Of a DNA stretch of 38,630 nucleotides, positions 13,101 to 31,092 are shown one piece after another. The notes beneath the pieces were generated by a model that made no database searches, was not told the origin of the DNA, and was given only the letters and a program-made list of their open reading frames with translations. The stretch lies in NCBI RefSeq assembly GCF_001949145.1, contig NW_019091392.1:686257-724886 (forward strand), in the 5' to 3' direction. Made by a program: the position numbers and the translations under genes. Within the stretch, counting starts at the first letter, position 1, and the number at the start of each line of letters is the position of its first letter. The stretch comes from Acanthaster planci. Taxonomy: Eukaryota; Echinodermata; Asteroidea; Valvatida; Acanthasteridae.

Positions 13101-13717
13101 CCTAGCTGAAATACTGCAGCGTCAATAGCTGTTGTCTGTCAGATTAGAGTAGAACCAGACAGTCCTTCGTGTGGGTGTAAGTGTCCAGTAAATGAAGATT
13201 GGAATTTTTAAAGAATTTTGAAAACAGGAAAAAAATGATAATTATCCTGCCCCAGCATCATCAACATTGATTACTGCCCCCAGCGCGAAGTGGTTAATAA
13301 GCAGCTGTGTGCCACAGCCAGATTTTGTAGCAAATAGCACACCTCACCAGTACCGGGGACCTTGTCAAAACTTATGGATGTGATTTGTTCCTATAAAATG
13401 AAGTTCAGTTTGATGTATGACTCAGTTTAGCATCCATTTCCATTGACATTCCTTCAAACCCTCTGGTGCCTCTACAGCATCGCTGTTTCCAACAACCAGA
13501 GTTGAAGGATGTGCATTGTACGACTGAGCATTTCCTGTCATTTCTTCCCCAGAATGATGGCGTAACCTACAACCCCTTTGCCAACAGCCTTTTCCTTCGC
13601 GTGGTGCCTTCTGTCCCAACCTTCCTGAAGCTCACCGGAGGGTCATTGGCCCTAGGTGCTGTCACCTCGCTGCTTTATCTCCACAGATACAGGCTGATGT
13701 ACTTCTTTCACCACTAG
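1149..13717 (+). CDS. MAO: Monoamine oxidase (MAO A/B family), 16 exons, complete
   Basis: FAD-dependent amine oxidase that deaminates biogenic amines at the outer mitochondrial membrane. Coding exons: 1149-1194, 2610-2704, 3117-3254, 4493-4594, 5797-5992, 6372-6409, 6954-7017, 7854-8029, 8253-8328, 8496-8583, 9076-9129, 9496-9553, 9849-9946, 10687-10798, 12129-12191, 13553-13717. All junctions are GT-AG and the phases close to 1569 nt, or 522 residues; human MAO-A and MAO-B have 527 and 520. Visible signatures: Rossmann motif GAGVSG (residues 11-16) with Glu34 and the following RVGGRT; GGSYIGP around Tyr60; Lys297 in GSCIK (flavin-interacting lysine); SGGCY with Cys395, the covalent FAD attachment residue; Tyr396 and Tyr433, the aromatic cage; [18 protein letters not shown]; and a C-terminal hydrophobic anchor at about residues 487-511. 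An in-frame TGA at 1122-1124 precedes the start, so the Met at 1149 is the first possible. Odd: the 311-330 region is shorter and more polar than in vertebrate MAOs. Family assignment is very secure; A versus B is not applicable outside vertebrates. Confidence 0.97.
3532..3564. repeat. Perfect 15-bp hairpin in MAO intron 3
   Basis: Arms GTTGCTTGGGTTTGA (3532-3546) and its exact complement (3550-3564) flank a 3-base ATA loop. It lies just upstream of a degenerate tRNA-like stretch and a MITE. Confidence 0.85.
3590..3665 (+). repeat. Degenerate tRNA-like (SINE-related) segment
   Basis: TTTGGTTAGGACATC resembles a tRNA D-arm (A box) and GTGAATTTAAGTCCC a decayed T-arm (B box), at tRNA-like spacing. 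The match is weak, so this may be chance or an old SINE head. Confidence 0.3.
3675..3936. mobile_element. MITE with ~55-bp terminal inverted repeats, MAO intron 3
   Basis: A 262-bp element starting AGCTGGGTCATTCCAT and ending in the complement. Arms 3675-3730 and 3882-3936 pair over GGTTGGGGCACAATTTTTG with few mismatches and extend to a shared TTGTTACAT. The interior has no coding potential, as in a non-autonomous DNA transposon. No convincing target-site duplication is visible (ttaa on the left, gcta on the right), so the superfamily is undetermined. Confidence 0.85.
5060..5135 (-). mobile_element. tRNA-derived SINE head in MAO intron 4
   Basis: Minus-strand sequence reads TGGTCAAGCTGTTAGAGC (A-box/D-arm like), an anticodon-arm-like stretch, then GTTCAAATCTTGCC (B-box/T-arm like). 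Several mismatches in the stems make a functional tRNA unlikely. Confidence 0.5.
9849..9946 (+). CDS. MAO: MAO exon 13: covalent FAD site
   Basis: This exon encodes residues 378-409 plus two bases of the next codon. It includes [17 protein letters not shown], where the Cys (residue 395 of the model) matches Cys397 of MAO-B, which carries the 8-alpha-thioether bond to FAD. The neighbouring Tyr396 matches cage residue Tyr398. The donor is a strong gtaagt. An intact cysteine and tyrosine argue for a catalytically competent enzyme rather than a decayed paralogue. Confidence 0.96.
11014..11400 (-). mobile_element. tRNA-derived SINE with two tandem head copies, MAO intron 14
   Basis: Two direct copies with a 159-bp period (GGTACCCATTCACTCC at 11089 and 11248). 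Read on the minus strand, the right-hand copy starts TGGCCTAGTGGTGAGGG (A box) and has GATTCGAATCC (B box), so the SINE is transcribed leftward. In the other copy the B box is eroded (GGATTTTAAATGTCGAC on plus). A related, more diverged copy lies at 36655-36850 in ALKBH1. Confidence 0.75.
13553..13717 (+). CDS. MAO: MAO exon 16: C-terminal membrane anchor and stop
   Basis: The last coding exon follows acceptor tttcttccccag and ends at TAG 13715-13717. It encodes the [12 protein letters not shown] stretch seen in vertebrate MAO as PSVPGLLRLIG, then a hydrophobic run ([12 protein letters not shown]) followed by the basic HRYR. This fits the tail anchor that holds MAO in the outer mitochondrial membrane. 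The tail is a little longer after the basic cluster (LMYFFHH). Confidence 0.93.
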   Translation, partial: NDGVTYNPFANSLFLRVVPSVPTFLKLTGGSLALGAVTSLLYLHRYRLMYFFHH

Positions 13718-13837
13718 AGGTATTTGCTGTACTCTGACTGATCCATAGTCAGGGAACAGACCTGTAACATAAAGACATCATGCTTTGCTTGCCTGTGCGC
13801 TTCAATTAGTAGGGAGATGGGAGGAAGCCCACAGAAA

Positions 13838-14418
13838 AATAAATCATGACTGTCATTATTTTAGATCTGTTGATGGTGCAACACATTGCACTGAGCTCCT
13901 CAACTTTTTATACTTTGTACATTTTTTTGTTCCAATGCAATAGGAATCATTTAAAATTTGGATGTAGAGGTGAAAGACTGTGATATAAATTCTTGAGCAG
14001 TGTTCAGACTTGACAAATTGGACTTCAGTTTCTGCCTAGTAAGGAATGGACGTAAGACATCCATGTTTAGTTATCTCATTATTAACCAGATTGCAAGGAC
14101 CAGCCTAGTTGATGTACATGGAGCAGATCCTCGTCAAAAATACTGTAAAAACAAAGACAAAAGAATTCAAGAGATTTGGAATTTTTATTTGTGGTGTATT
14201 GAGTAATGTTGGCTTGAGGTAAAAATTAATGTTGGTTTTGGGCCAAGGTTTCTGTGGTAAATGATGGAGTTAGTTGAATTTATTAGCAATGGGAGTAAAA
14301 AAGACATGTACCCAAATTATGAAGTGCAGCAAATGCAGGGAAATTTTGAAAATTTATGACAAATTTATTTTATTTTCAAACATCTGTATCTCATATGTAT
14401 AACAAAATGAGAAATAAA
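13838..14418 (+). terminator. Candidate MAO polyadenylation signals
   Basis: Two AATAAA hexamers follow the MAO stop: 13838-13843 (about 120 bases after the stop) and 14413-14418 (about 700 bases after). Either could define the 3' end; which is used cannot be told from sequence. The AT-rich stretch from 14340 to 14640 favours the distal site as a 3'UTR end. Confidence 0.45.
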
Positions 14419-15102
14419 GTCATGTGGTATAAAAAATGATTAGAAATATTTTTATTTGTAATAAATGGTTTGTACAGAATCTAGCCTATGGAACTAATTT
14501 CAGTACACAATGGAAAACCCAGCAGATGCAATTACCAGTATGTAATTTGCCTCTTAAAAAGCCTTCATAAAAAATTGATTACATCATATAATTGGTTATA
14601 AAAATAGATTTCTATGGAAAAGCATATTGAAAATTGGCAAATGTGGTATTTTACAGTCATAAGTCATATGTGTCCATAAAAATGACATGAATTTAACCCT
14701 CCCTCCTCCACATCCAGTGAAACTGAGTTGACGGAACATTGTATTCTTTAGCTTTGCATCTCAGTAGATCAAGTAAAATGACTGGCCAAACTGTACTGCC
14801 TATAATTACATGTACATGTGTAAGTACTGCATTTAAGTATCAAACATTAATAGCAACTTTGTACCTCAAAGCTTACATACGCAGTCACTGATTAAGCAAC
14901 TTACTGAAGTTGATCCTGAAAACAACCATAAGTACATGTACATTTAAAATGTGAAGAGGACTGTAAATGGGCTCTTGAGTACAAATGCCCCAACAGTGGA
15001 AATAGGATACTGTGAGATCTCCGTTAATTTTGCCTTTTCAAATGGTCACAGGGAGAACAAAATAAAATTGTGAAATGGAAACAGCAGGGTTAGTTTGCTC
15101 AA

Positions 15103-15633
15103 NNNNNNNNNNNNNNNNNNNNNNNNNNNNNNNNNNNNNNNNNNNNNNNNNNNNNNNNNNNNNNNNNNNNNNNNNNNNNNNNNNNNNNNNNNNNNNNNNN
15201 NNNNNNNNNNNNNNNNNNNNNNNNNNNNNNNNNNNNNNNNNNNNNNNNNNNNNNNNNNNNNNNNNNNNNNNNNNNNNNNNNNNNNNNNNNNNNNNNNNNN
15301 NNNNNNNNNNNNNNNNNNNNNNNNNNNNNNNNNNNNNNNNNNNNNNNNNNNNNNNNNNNNNNNNNNNNNNNNNNNNNNNNNNNNNNNNNNNNNNNNNNNN
15401 NNNNNNNNNNNNNNNNNNNNNNNNNNNNNNNNNNNNNNNNNNNNNNNNNNNNNNNNNNNNNNNNNNNNNNNNNNNNNNNNNNNNNNNNNNNNNNNNNNNN
15501 NNNNNNNNNNNNNNNNNNNNNNNNNNNNNNNNNNNNNNNNNNNNNNNNNNNNNNNNNNNNNNNNNNNNNNNNNNNNNNNNNNNNNNNNNNNNNNNNNNNN
15601 NNNNNNNNNNNNNNNNNNNNNNNNNNNNNNNNN
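15103..15633. other. Assembly gap (531 N)
   Basis: An unsequenced run between the MAO 3' end and the HHIP-like 3' end. Its true length is unknown. Open frames across it are artefacts. Confidence 0.99.
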
Positions 15634-16061
15634 GAAATTGAATACTTTTAATGCCTGGTTAGATGAACGTGGGCAAAGTGAAACCTGATGTAAGAAGACT
15701 GTTTGTACACCATGGAATGCTGTGCAACACACACCAGATGCAAGCAGGAGATAACAGGTATTTAGGGGTCAAGCTATAAGCCATCAAAAGTCAACACTCC
15801 ATCAACATGCCCCAAACGCACTAAAAACAGAGGAGGCAAAGAACTGTAATTTATGGTCTAAAATAAAATTTGGATCAGTTTGAAGTAAAAGGAACTTTGT
15901 GTGAAGACTGACCCCTTGTTGTATGGCTATCTTGCTATCCGCACTTCAGCATAAGATGGTCCACAGAGAGGATAACCTATTTCCCAAACAAAACCTACAA
16001 TATCTAGGCGTTGAACCTCCAATTATTTCTACCCTAACTTCTTTTTGGTTCACATTAGCCA

Positions 16062-16121
16062 TTGAGTATGTGTGGTTCTGAGAAGAACCGGGGAATAACT
16101 CTCAGAACCACATATACTCAA
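16062..16121. repeat. 22-bp inverted repeat downstream of the HHIP-like gene
   Basis: Arms 16062-16083 (TTGAGTATGTGTGGTTCTGA then GA) and 16100-16121 pair with one mismatch around a 16-base spacer. It lies in the probable 3'UTR of the minus-strand gene, so it could form an RNA hairpin or be a MITE relic. Confidence 0.8.
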
Positions 16122-16483
16122 AGAAGAGATAAATACATGGTGTTACCGCAATCTTTACTATAGATCTAGTTTCTTTCACCATGAAAACCTTTAAGTCTCA
16201 CATTAGTCACTTGTGAATGCCTTTTTGGACATGTTGACGGCCCTTTACCATGTGACGTACTGACCGCTTTTACTATGATATCTAGTCACTGGGGTTGATA
16301 TCATGCACTTGGCATTGCAGAGAAAATATATGGTCATCAAAACCTGGTTACCAGCTGAACTATAATGGAATAAATTTGCCTGTGACTGGTCCCCTGACAA
16401 CTTTACTATGCTAATTTTAAACTTGCCACATTTAAATGTGTCTACTTAGGAACTAAATGTGGGTCTCATGCGTCTAACTCTGG

Positions 16484-25125
<8,642 letters not shown>

Positions 25126-25248
25126 TGTAACGAGATAAGCTACACTGAACCTGAAGATTTGGTCCAGACTTGCCAGCAAAGCCCACTGACGCGACGTACA
25201 GATATACAGTACATGTGTGGCCTCAACAGGTGTAATACAGCAAAGCAC

Positions 25249-25723
25249 GGTAATGTGACTCGTGTGTCTTGCCTATTGTTTAAAGAGTGTTTAATCAACG
25301 TTTATTAAGTTGACCGAGGCCAGGGGTCTACATGAAGGTGCATCTAGCGAAAGAAAGCACGGTCATGCATCATGACAGCATGGGCGGTTTCCTTTTTGCG
25401 GTTAGGCTGAGGTCTTTGAGTGATGACTTCACAATGTAACGTTAGTCAAGCCTACACATGTACAACTCATTACACCCAAGCAGCTTACGAAATGAAATGC
25501 AGTTTCAGAACAATGTAAGCCAGCCTTGGAAAAAGGTCAAGCAAAAACAAGTTCATGAAGTTCAATAAGTGCCACTGCTAGACTTGACTCAAGTCGGGAT
25601 CGAGCTAGACTGTGATCAAGACCGCGCGCCGCGCGGTTACTTGCTTCGCGCCCTCTTGTGTCCACTCATTACAATAAGTTCAGTTCATAAAATCGCGACT
25701 TGACGAATCTGCCAACCGTTTTT
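25249..25723. other. Upstream region of the HHIP-like gene
   Basis: The probable promoter/5'UTR region of the minus-strand gene. It holds a CpG-rich 17-bp palindrome, ACCGCGCGCCGCGCGGT, at 25621-25637, the densest CpG cluster nearby. A foldback transposon begins immediately beyond at 25724. No TATA box was identified. Confidence 0.4.
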
Positions 25724-27687
25724 TGCACTACGAAAGCCCATTAGTGCCATGGCAAGTATGTGTTATTAATTCGTTATTACCGGTTATTAATTCGTTAATA
25801 CGGATAAGTAATTCGTTATTTTCACAAATGGGTCATTAGGTAGACATTTTGAGGTAAATTTATGGGTCATTAGGGAGACATTTGTGGTAAATTTTTCAAC
25901 TTTAGGGAGACATCGGTCATTAGGGAGACATTTCAATGTGATGTATGTAATTGATGATTTAAATATATAGCCTATTGCGTGTTTTCACTGCGTGTTGGAT
26001 GACAAATACGGAAATAATTATGCCCGCCATTTTTTAAGCAAAGTGCTGATTACGATTAAGATGAAACAGCCACATTGGTATTCTACCTTTCAGTAAAAAT
26101 AAAATCTCTGTCTTTTCGGAAAAACTTTGAACACAAGGCATATATTGAAGATCACCAAAAACAATATATGTAAATTTCTACACACTTTTGTCTTCCCCTC
26201 AAATACCGTTTGAATAGGAACAGTTATCATTATGATTAACTGCTTTCCGCATTGTTACGATGAGTAAGATAATTTTCTCAGTGAATTAATAGTTGCAGCA
26301 ATGACATTAGGTGATCTCTGTATGCTTTGAATTAGCTAAATTAAATAATTTAAAGCACTTGCCGCTGTTTTTAAGGAAAACAGTCACAATGAAGATGTAT
26401 GGTTGAACTGGACAATGCCTATATTTTTGACAAGTTTATAACATAGGTTTGTAAAAGAAATTTATGTTCTCAAAATTAACTTTAATCTATGTTTTACTGA
26501 TTTGAAATCTTTGAAACATACCCTAATTTTATTATGAGAAACCATTTACAGTAAAATTGCTCTTTACGTGATACTTGTACAACTCAGATCATCAATGATT
26601 TTTGAATGCAACGAAAGAAAAAAATGCATGTATCTTTCAATGGTACGATAAAATTCAGTCTTTGATACCTATTGGGGGTAAAACCAAAGGACCTAGCTAA
26701 CGATTGAAGGCATGTAGAAACTTAATAAACAGTGGTTAACATTGCTTTTATCAACAGCCACTCTATATTAGCAATAATATATTTGCAAAAATAAACCACA
26801 AAATTAAAGATTTTGGATCACAAAACCTGCAACAAGTAAGGTACATTCTTTTCCTTTGGCGATGTCCTACATGATATCCTTTGATAATCTATATAACGTC
26901 CATCACCCAGACCCCACTTTGTAAGATTTCGTTAAATTCACGTCGCAAATCAACAAAACTTTCGTATGTTGAGGGCACCTCCAACACATTTCCAAATGAG
27001 TGACTGATGGGTCTTTTTTTCTAAACCTATCAATTGAGTAAATGTCACATTGATAAAATTATCATTATTATTTTTATTATTTATTCAGAACAGATACTGT
27101 TAGGACAATATTCAACAAACATAAAAATCAATGGATCAAAAATTAAACAAAAGGACATTTCAAATAACAAGAACAATCCACTCCAAGTTGGCCAGGATTG
27201 ACAAAAGTATACTTAAACACTATGACCCGAAAGCAAATTAATAATCCATAATAACGAATTAATAATAATTACCGAAAATGGGTCACTTGGGAGACATTCC
27301 CAACATGCACAAACATTACTGTCCCACAATTAAATATTCCCTAATCTGATCTGAACCAAACTTTGCATGTTTTCAATTTCGACCCTAATCTATACTCTCA
27401 AAATTTGGACGGTAAAATTCGGCCTCCTTCTGGTAGCTGGGGCAACTAATGACCGATGTCTCCCTAAAGTCGAAAAATTTACAAGAAAATGTCTCCCTAA
27501 TGACTCATTTGTAAGAATAATCCGTAATTGCGAATTAAATAATCCGTAATAACGAATTACTAATCCGTTATAACGAAATAAATAATCCGTAATTACGAAT
27601 TAGTAAACCGTAATAACGAATGAATAATCCGTAATAACGAATTATGAACACATACTTGCCATGGCACTAATGGGCTTTCGTAGTGCA
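25724..27687. mobile_element. Non-autonomous foldback DNA transposon (~1.96 kb)
   Basis: The ends are inverted copies: CTACGAAAGCCCATTAGTGC from 25728 and its complement ending at 27683, continuing through CATGGCAAGTATGTGTT. TGCA flanks both sides (25724-25727, 27684-27687). Because TGCA is palindromic, it may be a 4-bp target duplication or part of the repeat. Inside the ends lie subterminal arrays of a roughly 20-bp unit of type AATCCGTAATAACGAATTA (about three units on the left, 25763-25822; about six on the right, 27517-27648). Next come multiple GGGTCATTAGGGAGACAT motifs (25829-25931; complement 27440-27505). The AT-rich interior encodes no transposase. Confidence 0.88.
27517..27648. repeat. 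Subterminal tandem array of the foldback element
   Basis: Six imperfect copies of AATCCGTAATAACGAATTA-like units spaced 19-23 bases apart, with single-base variants (AATTGCG, TTATAACG, AATTACG). The left end has about three units in inverse orientation. Arrays like this often serve as transposase-binding sites in foldback and MULE-like elements. Confidence 0.8.
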
Positions 27688-27785
27688 CAGCGAATGGGCT
27701 CATATACCAAAAAAATTAATGTGGTAGCAGCCAATCACAGTACCGGACTTGTTTTTACGTCGTTCATGTTAACTGTATTTGTAAT

Positions 27786-27856
27786 CAGGGCCCTTAAGAA
27801 TAGCAGTGTTAAACTGAGAGGGCTACCCTGTTGAAATAAAAATAATAATAATAATA
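27786..27856 (+). mobile_element. LINE 3' tail with (TAA)n microsatellite
   Basis: GGGCCCTTAAGAATAGCAGT, then GAGAGGGCTACCCTGTTGAAATAAA followed by (AAT)n, is the typical end of a CR1/L2-type LINE. No coding sequence precedes it because the foldback element lies directly upstream, so this is a 5'-truncated insertion. Confidence 0.55.
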
Positions 27857-27908
27857 TTCCGTATAAATATAAATTCCCTATACATTATGCAAGATTATGT
27901 CGTTCATA

Positions 27909-28018
27909 TGCAACGTGGGCGGGTGTTGGCAGAACACAATGCACGAAATCTGTCGACCCTTTCCAAAAGTGCATGGGGTCGACAGATTTCGTGCGTTGTG
28001 ATTGGCCAACGCGTTGCA
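27909..28018. repeat. Long hairpin, ~45-50 bp arms
   Basis: A 23-bp core at 27937-27959 (GCACGAAATCTGTCGACCC region) pairs with 27976-27998 with one mismatch around a 16-base loop. Pairing extends outward through GTTGGC/GCCAAC and TGCAACG/CGTTGCA with a few mismatches and a small bulge. It is probably a small palindromic MITE. Confidence 0.8.
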
Positions 28019-28063
28019 AACTCTTGGAGACGCGCGCGCTATATATTGTGAATTGCCTGTATA

Positions 28064-28378
28064 GGGTGTGTTCGATTAGTTTCCCTGAACACACCAGTGT
28101 TACACTCAAGGGAAGCCTCAAAATGAGGCTTATCGAACGCTGCAGAGTGTTTTCCAAGGCATTCTGGGAAAAAGGTCAAGTCCCCGCCTCGTCCATCATG
28201 TACGTCCATGCTCGAACAGTCCATCCGTGACGTCATTACACTCGGGCAGCCTCCAGAGACCCGCTCGCCAGCTGGGGTAGTGGTGGCTGACACCAGTACA
28301 GGCACGAACATCAGGTGATGGCTAAACGAACGCTCTGTATAAGTTTGACTTACACATGTAAGCTAATCGAACGCACCC
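28064..28378. mobile_element. MITE with GGGTGYGTTCGATTAG terminal repeats
   Basis: It begins GGGTGTGTTCGATTAG and ends with the complement of GGGTGCGTTCGATTAGC; 315 bp, with no coding capacity. ATTGTGAAT occurs at 28045-28053 and directly after the right end at 28379-28387. This is a possible target duplication, though the left copy sits ten bases away from the recognised end. The interior repeats the TATCGAACG motif. Confidence 0.7.
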
Positions 28379-28601
28379 ATTGTGAATAACTACATGTCAA
28401 TGATTGGTGTCCGATTGGCTTATCCACCAAATTGGACTGGTGACGTAGATGAGGGCGCCTTATAAAAATATGGTTGCAGGCCAGTAAGTAAACTGCCGTA
28501 GCCAACAGTGATAAATACCCGAAGTTCCAAATAGCAGGAAAATTTTGAGTTTGAGACGCACGTCAAACTAAAGCCCGTTTAGTGATTTTTCATTTTCTTT
28601 T

Positions 28602-28637
28602 CAAATTTCCATTCATTAACCCATGAATGGAAATTTG
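28602..28637. repeat. Perfect 15-bp hairpin
   Basis: Arms CAAATTTCCATTCAT (28602-28616) and its exact complement (28623-28637) with a six-base loop. It borders the first copy of the unidentified ~290-bp repeat. Confidence 0.85.
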
Positions 28638-28640
28638 ACT

Positions 28641-28929
28641 TCTGAAGATATTTATTTCCACGGAAGGTCACCCCTAAAATGCAGCCTTGAAGCTCCGCGC
28701 CATATTGGAAATATCGATGCCTACTCTGCTCGAAAAATAGACCGTTTTCAGGCACCGATTTCTTCAGACGCAACTTGAAGCTGGTATTCTCTTTGCCCAC
28801 CTAAACCTGTCTTTTCTACAAATCTTCAAATTCACCACAAAATGCTTCATTTCGTACAGAAGTTGAGTGCACACAATCTATGATTTGGCCTGCGCAAGCA
28901 AATTTCGGCCTTTTTACTATCCTGCATCC
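28641..28929 (+). repeat. Unidentified dispersed repeat, copy 1
   Basis: About 290 bp shared in direct orientation with 31093-31383. Conserved blocks include GGTCACCCCTAAAATG, CCGTTTTCAGGCACCGATTT, CCTGTCTTTTCTAC, AGAAGTTGAGTGCA, GATTTGGCCTGCGC and a common end, CCTGCATCC. Indels disrupt any shared reading frame, so it looks non-coding. Confidence 0.8.
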
Positions 28930-29849
28930 ATTAGTAAACCCTAGTTTTACAATTTCCCGGAAAATGTGTAAAACAGAGAGGAAAGAGGTTACAATATTGG
29001 TTTGAGGTGAAAAATTGGAAAAGGTTATCTCTCATCAAGGTTATGGGCCTGTGACCTTGAGTGAGGCTGATAGTGCATGCGTAGCGGTGTAATTTGGCCA
29101 TTAGGCCGCTAACGTCTGTGAATTTCCAACTTTTTCAACTGCTGGAAATAATCGCTGCCAACTAGGGTTAATTTTGTAATTTGAAAAAAAAGCAATTTCA
29201 TCTATAATTATATTTTTTAGATGAAAAAAATAAAAGATTCCTCATTAAAAAATACACATGCATGAGAAAAGATACTTCTGAGCGGTTACTCAACTTGGGT
29301 GAATGCCAGTACTATCAAAGCGAAGCGCTGGAGGTCCGTCATATGTACGTGATTACCATTACTCCGCCCGACTGTGCCACCCCTGGATCTGTTACTTCTG
29401 AACCATAAACGATCACTACTGCTTTTATATTGAGATCACTTAGAAGAAATGAAATCCGAACACGGTTGGGATCCCTTTTATTGTCGAAAATGTAGGAAAC
29501 TAGTATTATAAATGAGGAAATTAAGATTATAAATGAAGTAAATCAGCATCAATCATTTTAGCTCATTGTATTCAAACCTAGAAAATTGCCTTGTGGGTTC
29601 TGCGCCCACGGAAATAAAAAAAAAATGTGGTGAGGGAAAAATCCAAAAGTTATGGGGGTTGTTGACCAGGCATTCAGGTGCACGGACTCCTGAAATTCGT
29701 AAGGAATCGCAGTTACTGGCTTCCATAATGGACTCTTCTGGGGTCTCGGGGTTCCCGGCCCACCACACTTCCTCCCTGCCCATCCATTTAACCCTTAAAA
29801 AGGGTTGAGCGACCATACAAGGGAGGAAACGAAACAAGCCCCTGCCAAT

Positions 29850-29945
29850 GTCTCGAACCTGTAATATGGCGCTCACCTGGACTTCGCGGACAGCCCTAGG
29901 AGAAGCGCTTACCCGGTTAGCTAAGGTACTGTTGGTACTTCAGGA
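29850..29945 (-). mobile_element. tRNA-like SINE segment
   Basis: The minus strand reads TTAGCTAACCGGGTAAGCG (A-box like) and, about 60 bases later, GGTTCGAGAC (a good B box). The A-to-B distance is longer than in a normal tRNA. It sits next to another tRNA-like unit at 30025-30095. Confidence 0.4.
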
Positions 29946-30024
29946 TGGTAAATCAACTGCTTTATAGTTGGGATGCAGAATTAAAAACCTAAAAAAAAAT
30001 AAAAAAAAATAAAAAAAAAAATAC

Positions 30025-30095
30025 GGCATTGGGACTCGAACTCGAGAACTACATCTTTCAACCCCTAGCTTATTCACTCGGCCACTCATGAGAGG
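30025..30095 (-). mobile_element. tRNA-Leu/Ser-like SINE head with T-rich tail
   Basis: Minus strand: GAGTGGCCGAGTGAATAAG (A box), a type-II-like middle, then CGAGTTCGAGTCCCAATGC (B box/T-arm). T-runs broken by single A residues follow (A-runs at 29993-30020 on plus), like a Pol III terminator or SINE tail. The acceptor stem does not pair well, so a functional tRNA is not claimed. Confidence 0.5.
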
Positions 30096-30299
30096 GCAAA
30101 AGTGTTTATACACTGCAAATATACGGAGCGTAACACCATGCATGGAAAATTTGCATAATTCCCTTGTCACAGTTGAAGAAGCTTTGGCTTCACGATGAGC
30201 CAATTTTTGTCGAGACGTCTGAAGAATAAAGTATTAGGTCTGGATCTGGATAGATAATTGAAAATCTCCAATTGAAACATCACTCAATTCACGTTAGAA

Positions 30300-30745
30300 G
30301 TCATAATGGCGTCTTATTTAATAAAACAGCTTTTCTATCATTCTTCTGAAAGTTAACTGGATTTTGAACTGTTTTGATGTTATATGGCAGTTGATTCCAG
30401 TTCCTGGCTGTTGTTTGGAAGAATGATTGCTGAAGGCACTTATTTCTTGTTGAAGGAACTGTTAATGATAGAGGGTTGTTTGATCTTGATTCCCTAGTGT
30501 TGACATCCCTTACATTGAACTTCAGGTGGTCTTCAAGTAGCACATCTACGTTGTCGTGGACCATTTGTTAATAGTCGTCTCTGACAAAGTGCTGGGGGTT
30601 GAAGGTTTTGAACATGGCTGTAACTAAACTTTCTCTGCTATAATCATCGGTGATGAAGCGAGTTGCCTGTCTCTGCACTGCCTCCCATCCACTTTCTTTA
30701 TGTTGCATTTGAGGATCCCACTCTGAGCTACACTCAGATGTATAG
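30300..30745 (-). pseudogene. LINE reverse-transcriptase C-terminal remnant (CR1/L2-like)
   Basis: Minus-strand translation gives ECSSEWDPQMQHKESGWEAV, then QRQATRFITDDYSRESLVTA, the usual end of a CR1/L2/jockey-type reverse transcriptase (EAVQRRAARFI..DYS..SVT). A stop follows at FVRDDY*. A second segment, in which SFFQTTARNWNQLPYNIKTV matches the terminal SFFPRTVRDWNxLP motif, ends at TGA near 30301. It is truncated at the 5' side and interrupted, so inactive. Confidence 0.75.
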
Positions 30746-31092
30746 AGATTCGCAGAAATCCTACCAATTATACAATAAATTATATAAACATGATTGAATA
30801 CGGTAAAGTGTTAGCATTCTACTCCGCGTTCACAAAGTGTTCCCAGATAGGGCTTACTTGTTGAGTTCTATTCGATGGGGTTGGCTATTAAGAACAAGGG
30901 AACATAATGGGAATGAAATTAAATTGCCGTATGCGAATAAAGCAATCACAATTATCGGAACACTGCAGTATATCAGGGATTTTGCCGGACCTTTCAATTT
31001 ATAAATTACGGAGCCAAAGCACTCCTTCATTAAGAAACTTTGTATGTATTTTGGAAGAAAGCTTTTCGAATTGTAAGTAGCAACAGATGAAT

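Larger units (their letters stand above)
13844..16483. other. Convergent intergenic/3'UTR region around the gap
   Basis: AT-rich 3' flanks of MAO (plus) and the HHIP-like gene (minus), interrupted by the gap. No exon-like sequence was recognised. It contains TACATGTA palindromes near 14812 and 14933 and the hairpin at 16062-16121. No canonical AATAAA was found for the minus-strand gene between the gap and its stop; only ATTAAA (tttaat at 15645-15650 on plus). Confidence 0.5.

Noticed and set aside
15046-15732. Long open frames across the N run
   Set aside because: They consist almost entirely of unknown bases, so they carry no evidence of coding.
28441-28560. TATA-box-like TATAAAAAT at about 28461 suggesting a plus-strand promoter
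   Set aside because: No exon or conserved frame follows before the repeat block, so a gene cannot be supported.
30025-30095. Functional tRNA-Leu/Ser gene
   Set aside because: A and B boxes are present, but the acceptor stem does not pair convincingly and the tail is SINE-like.
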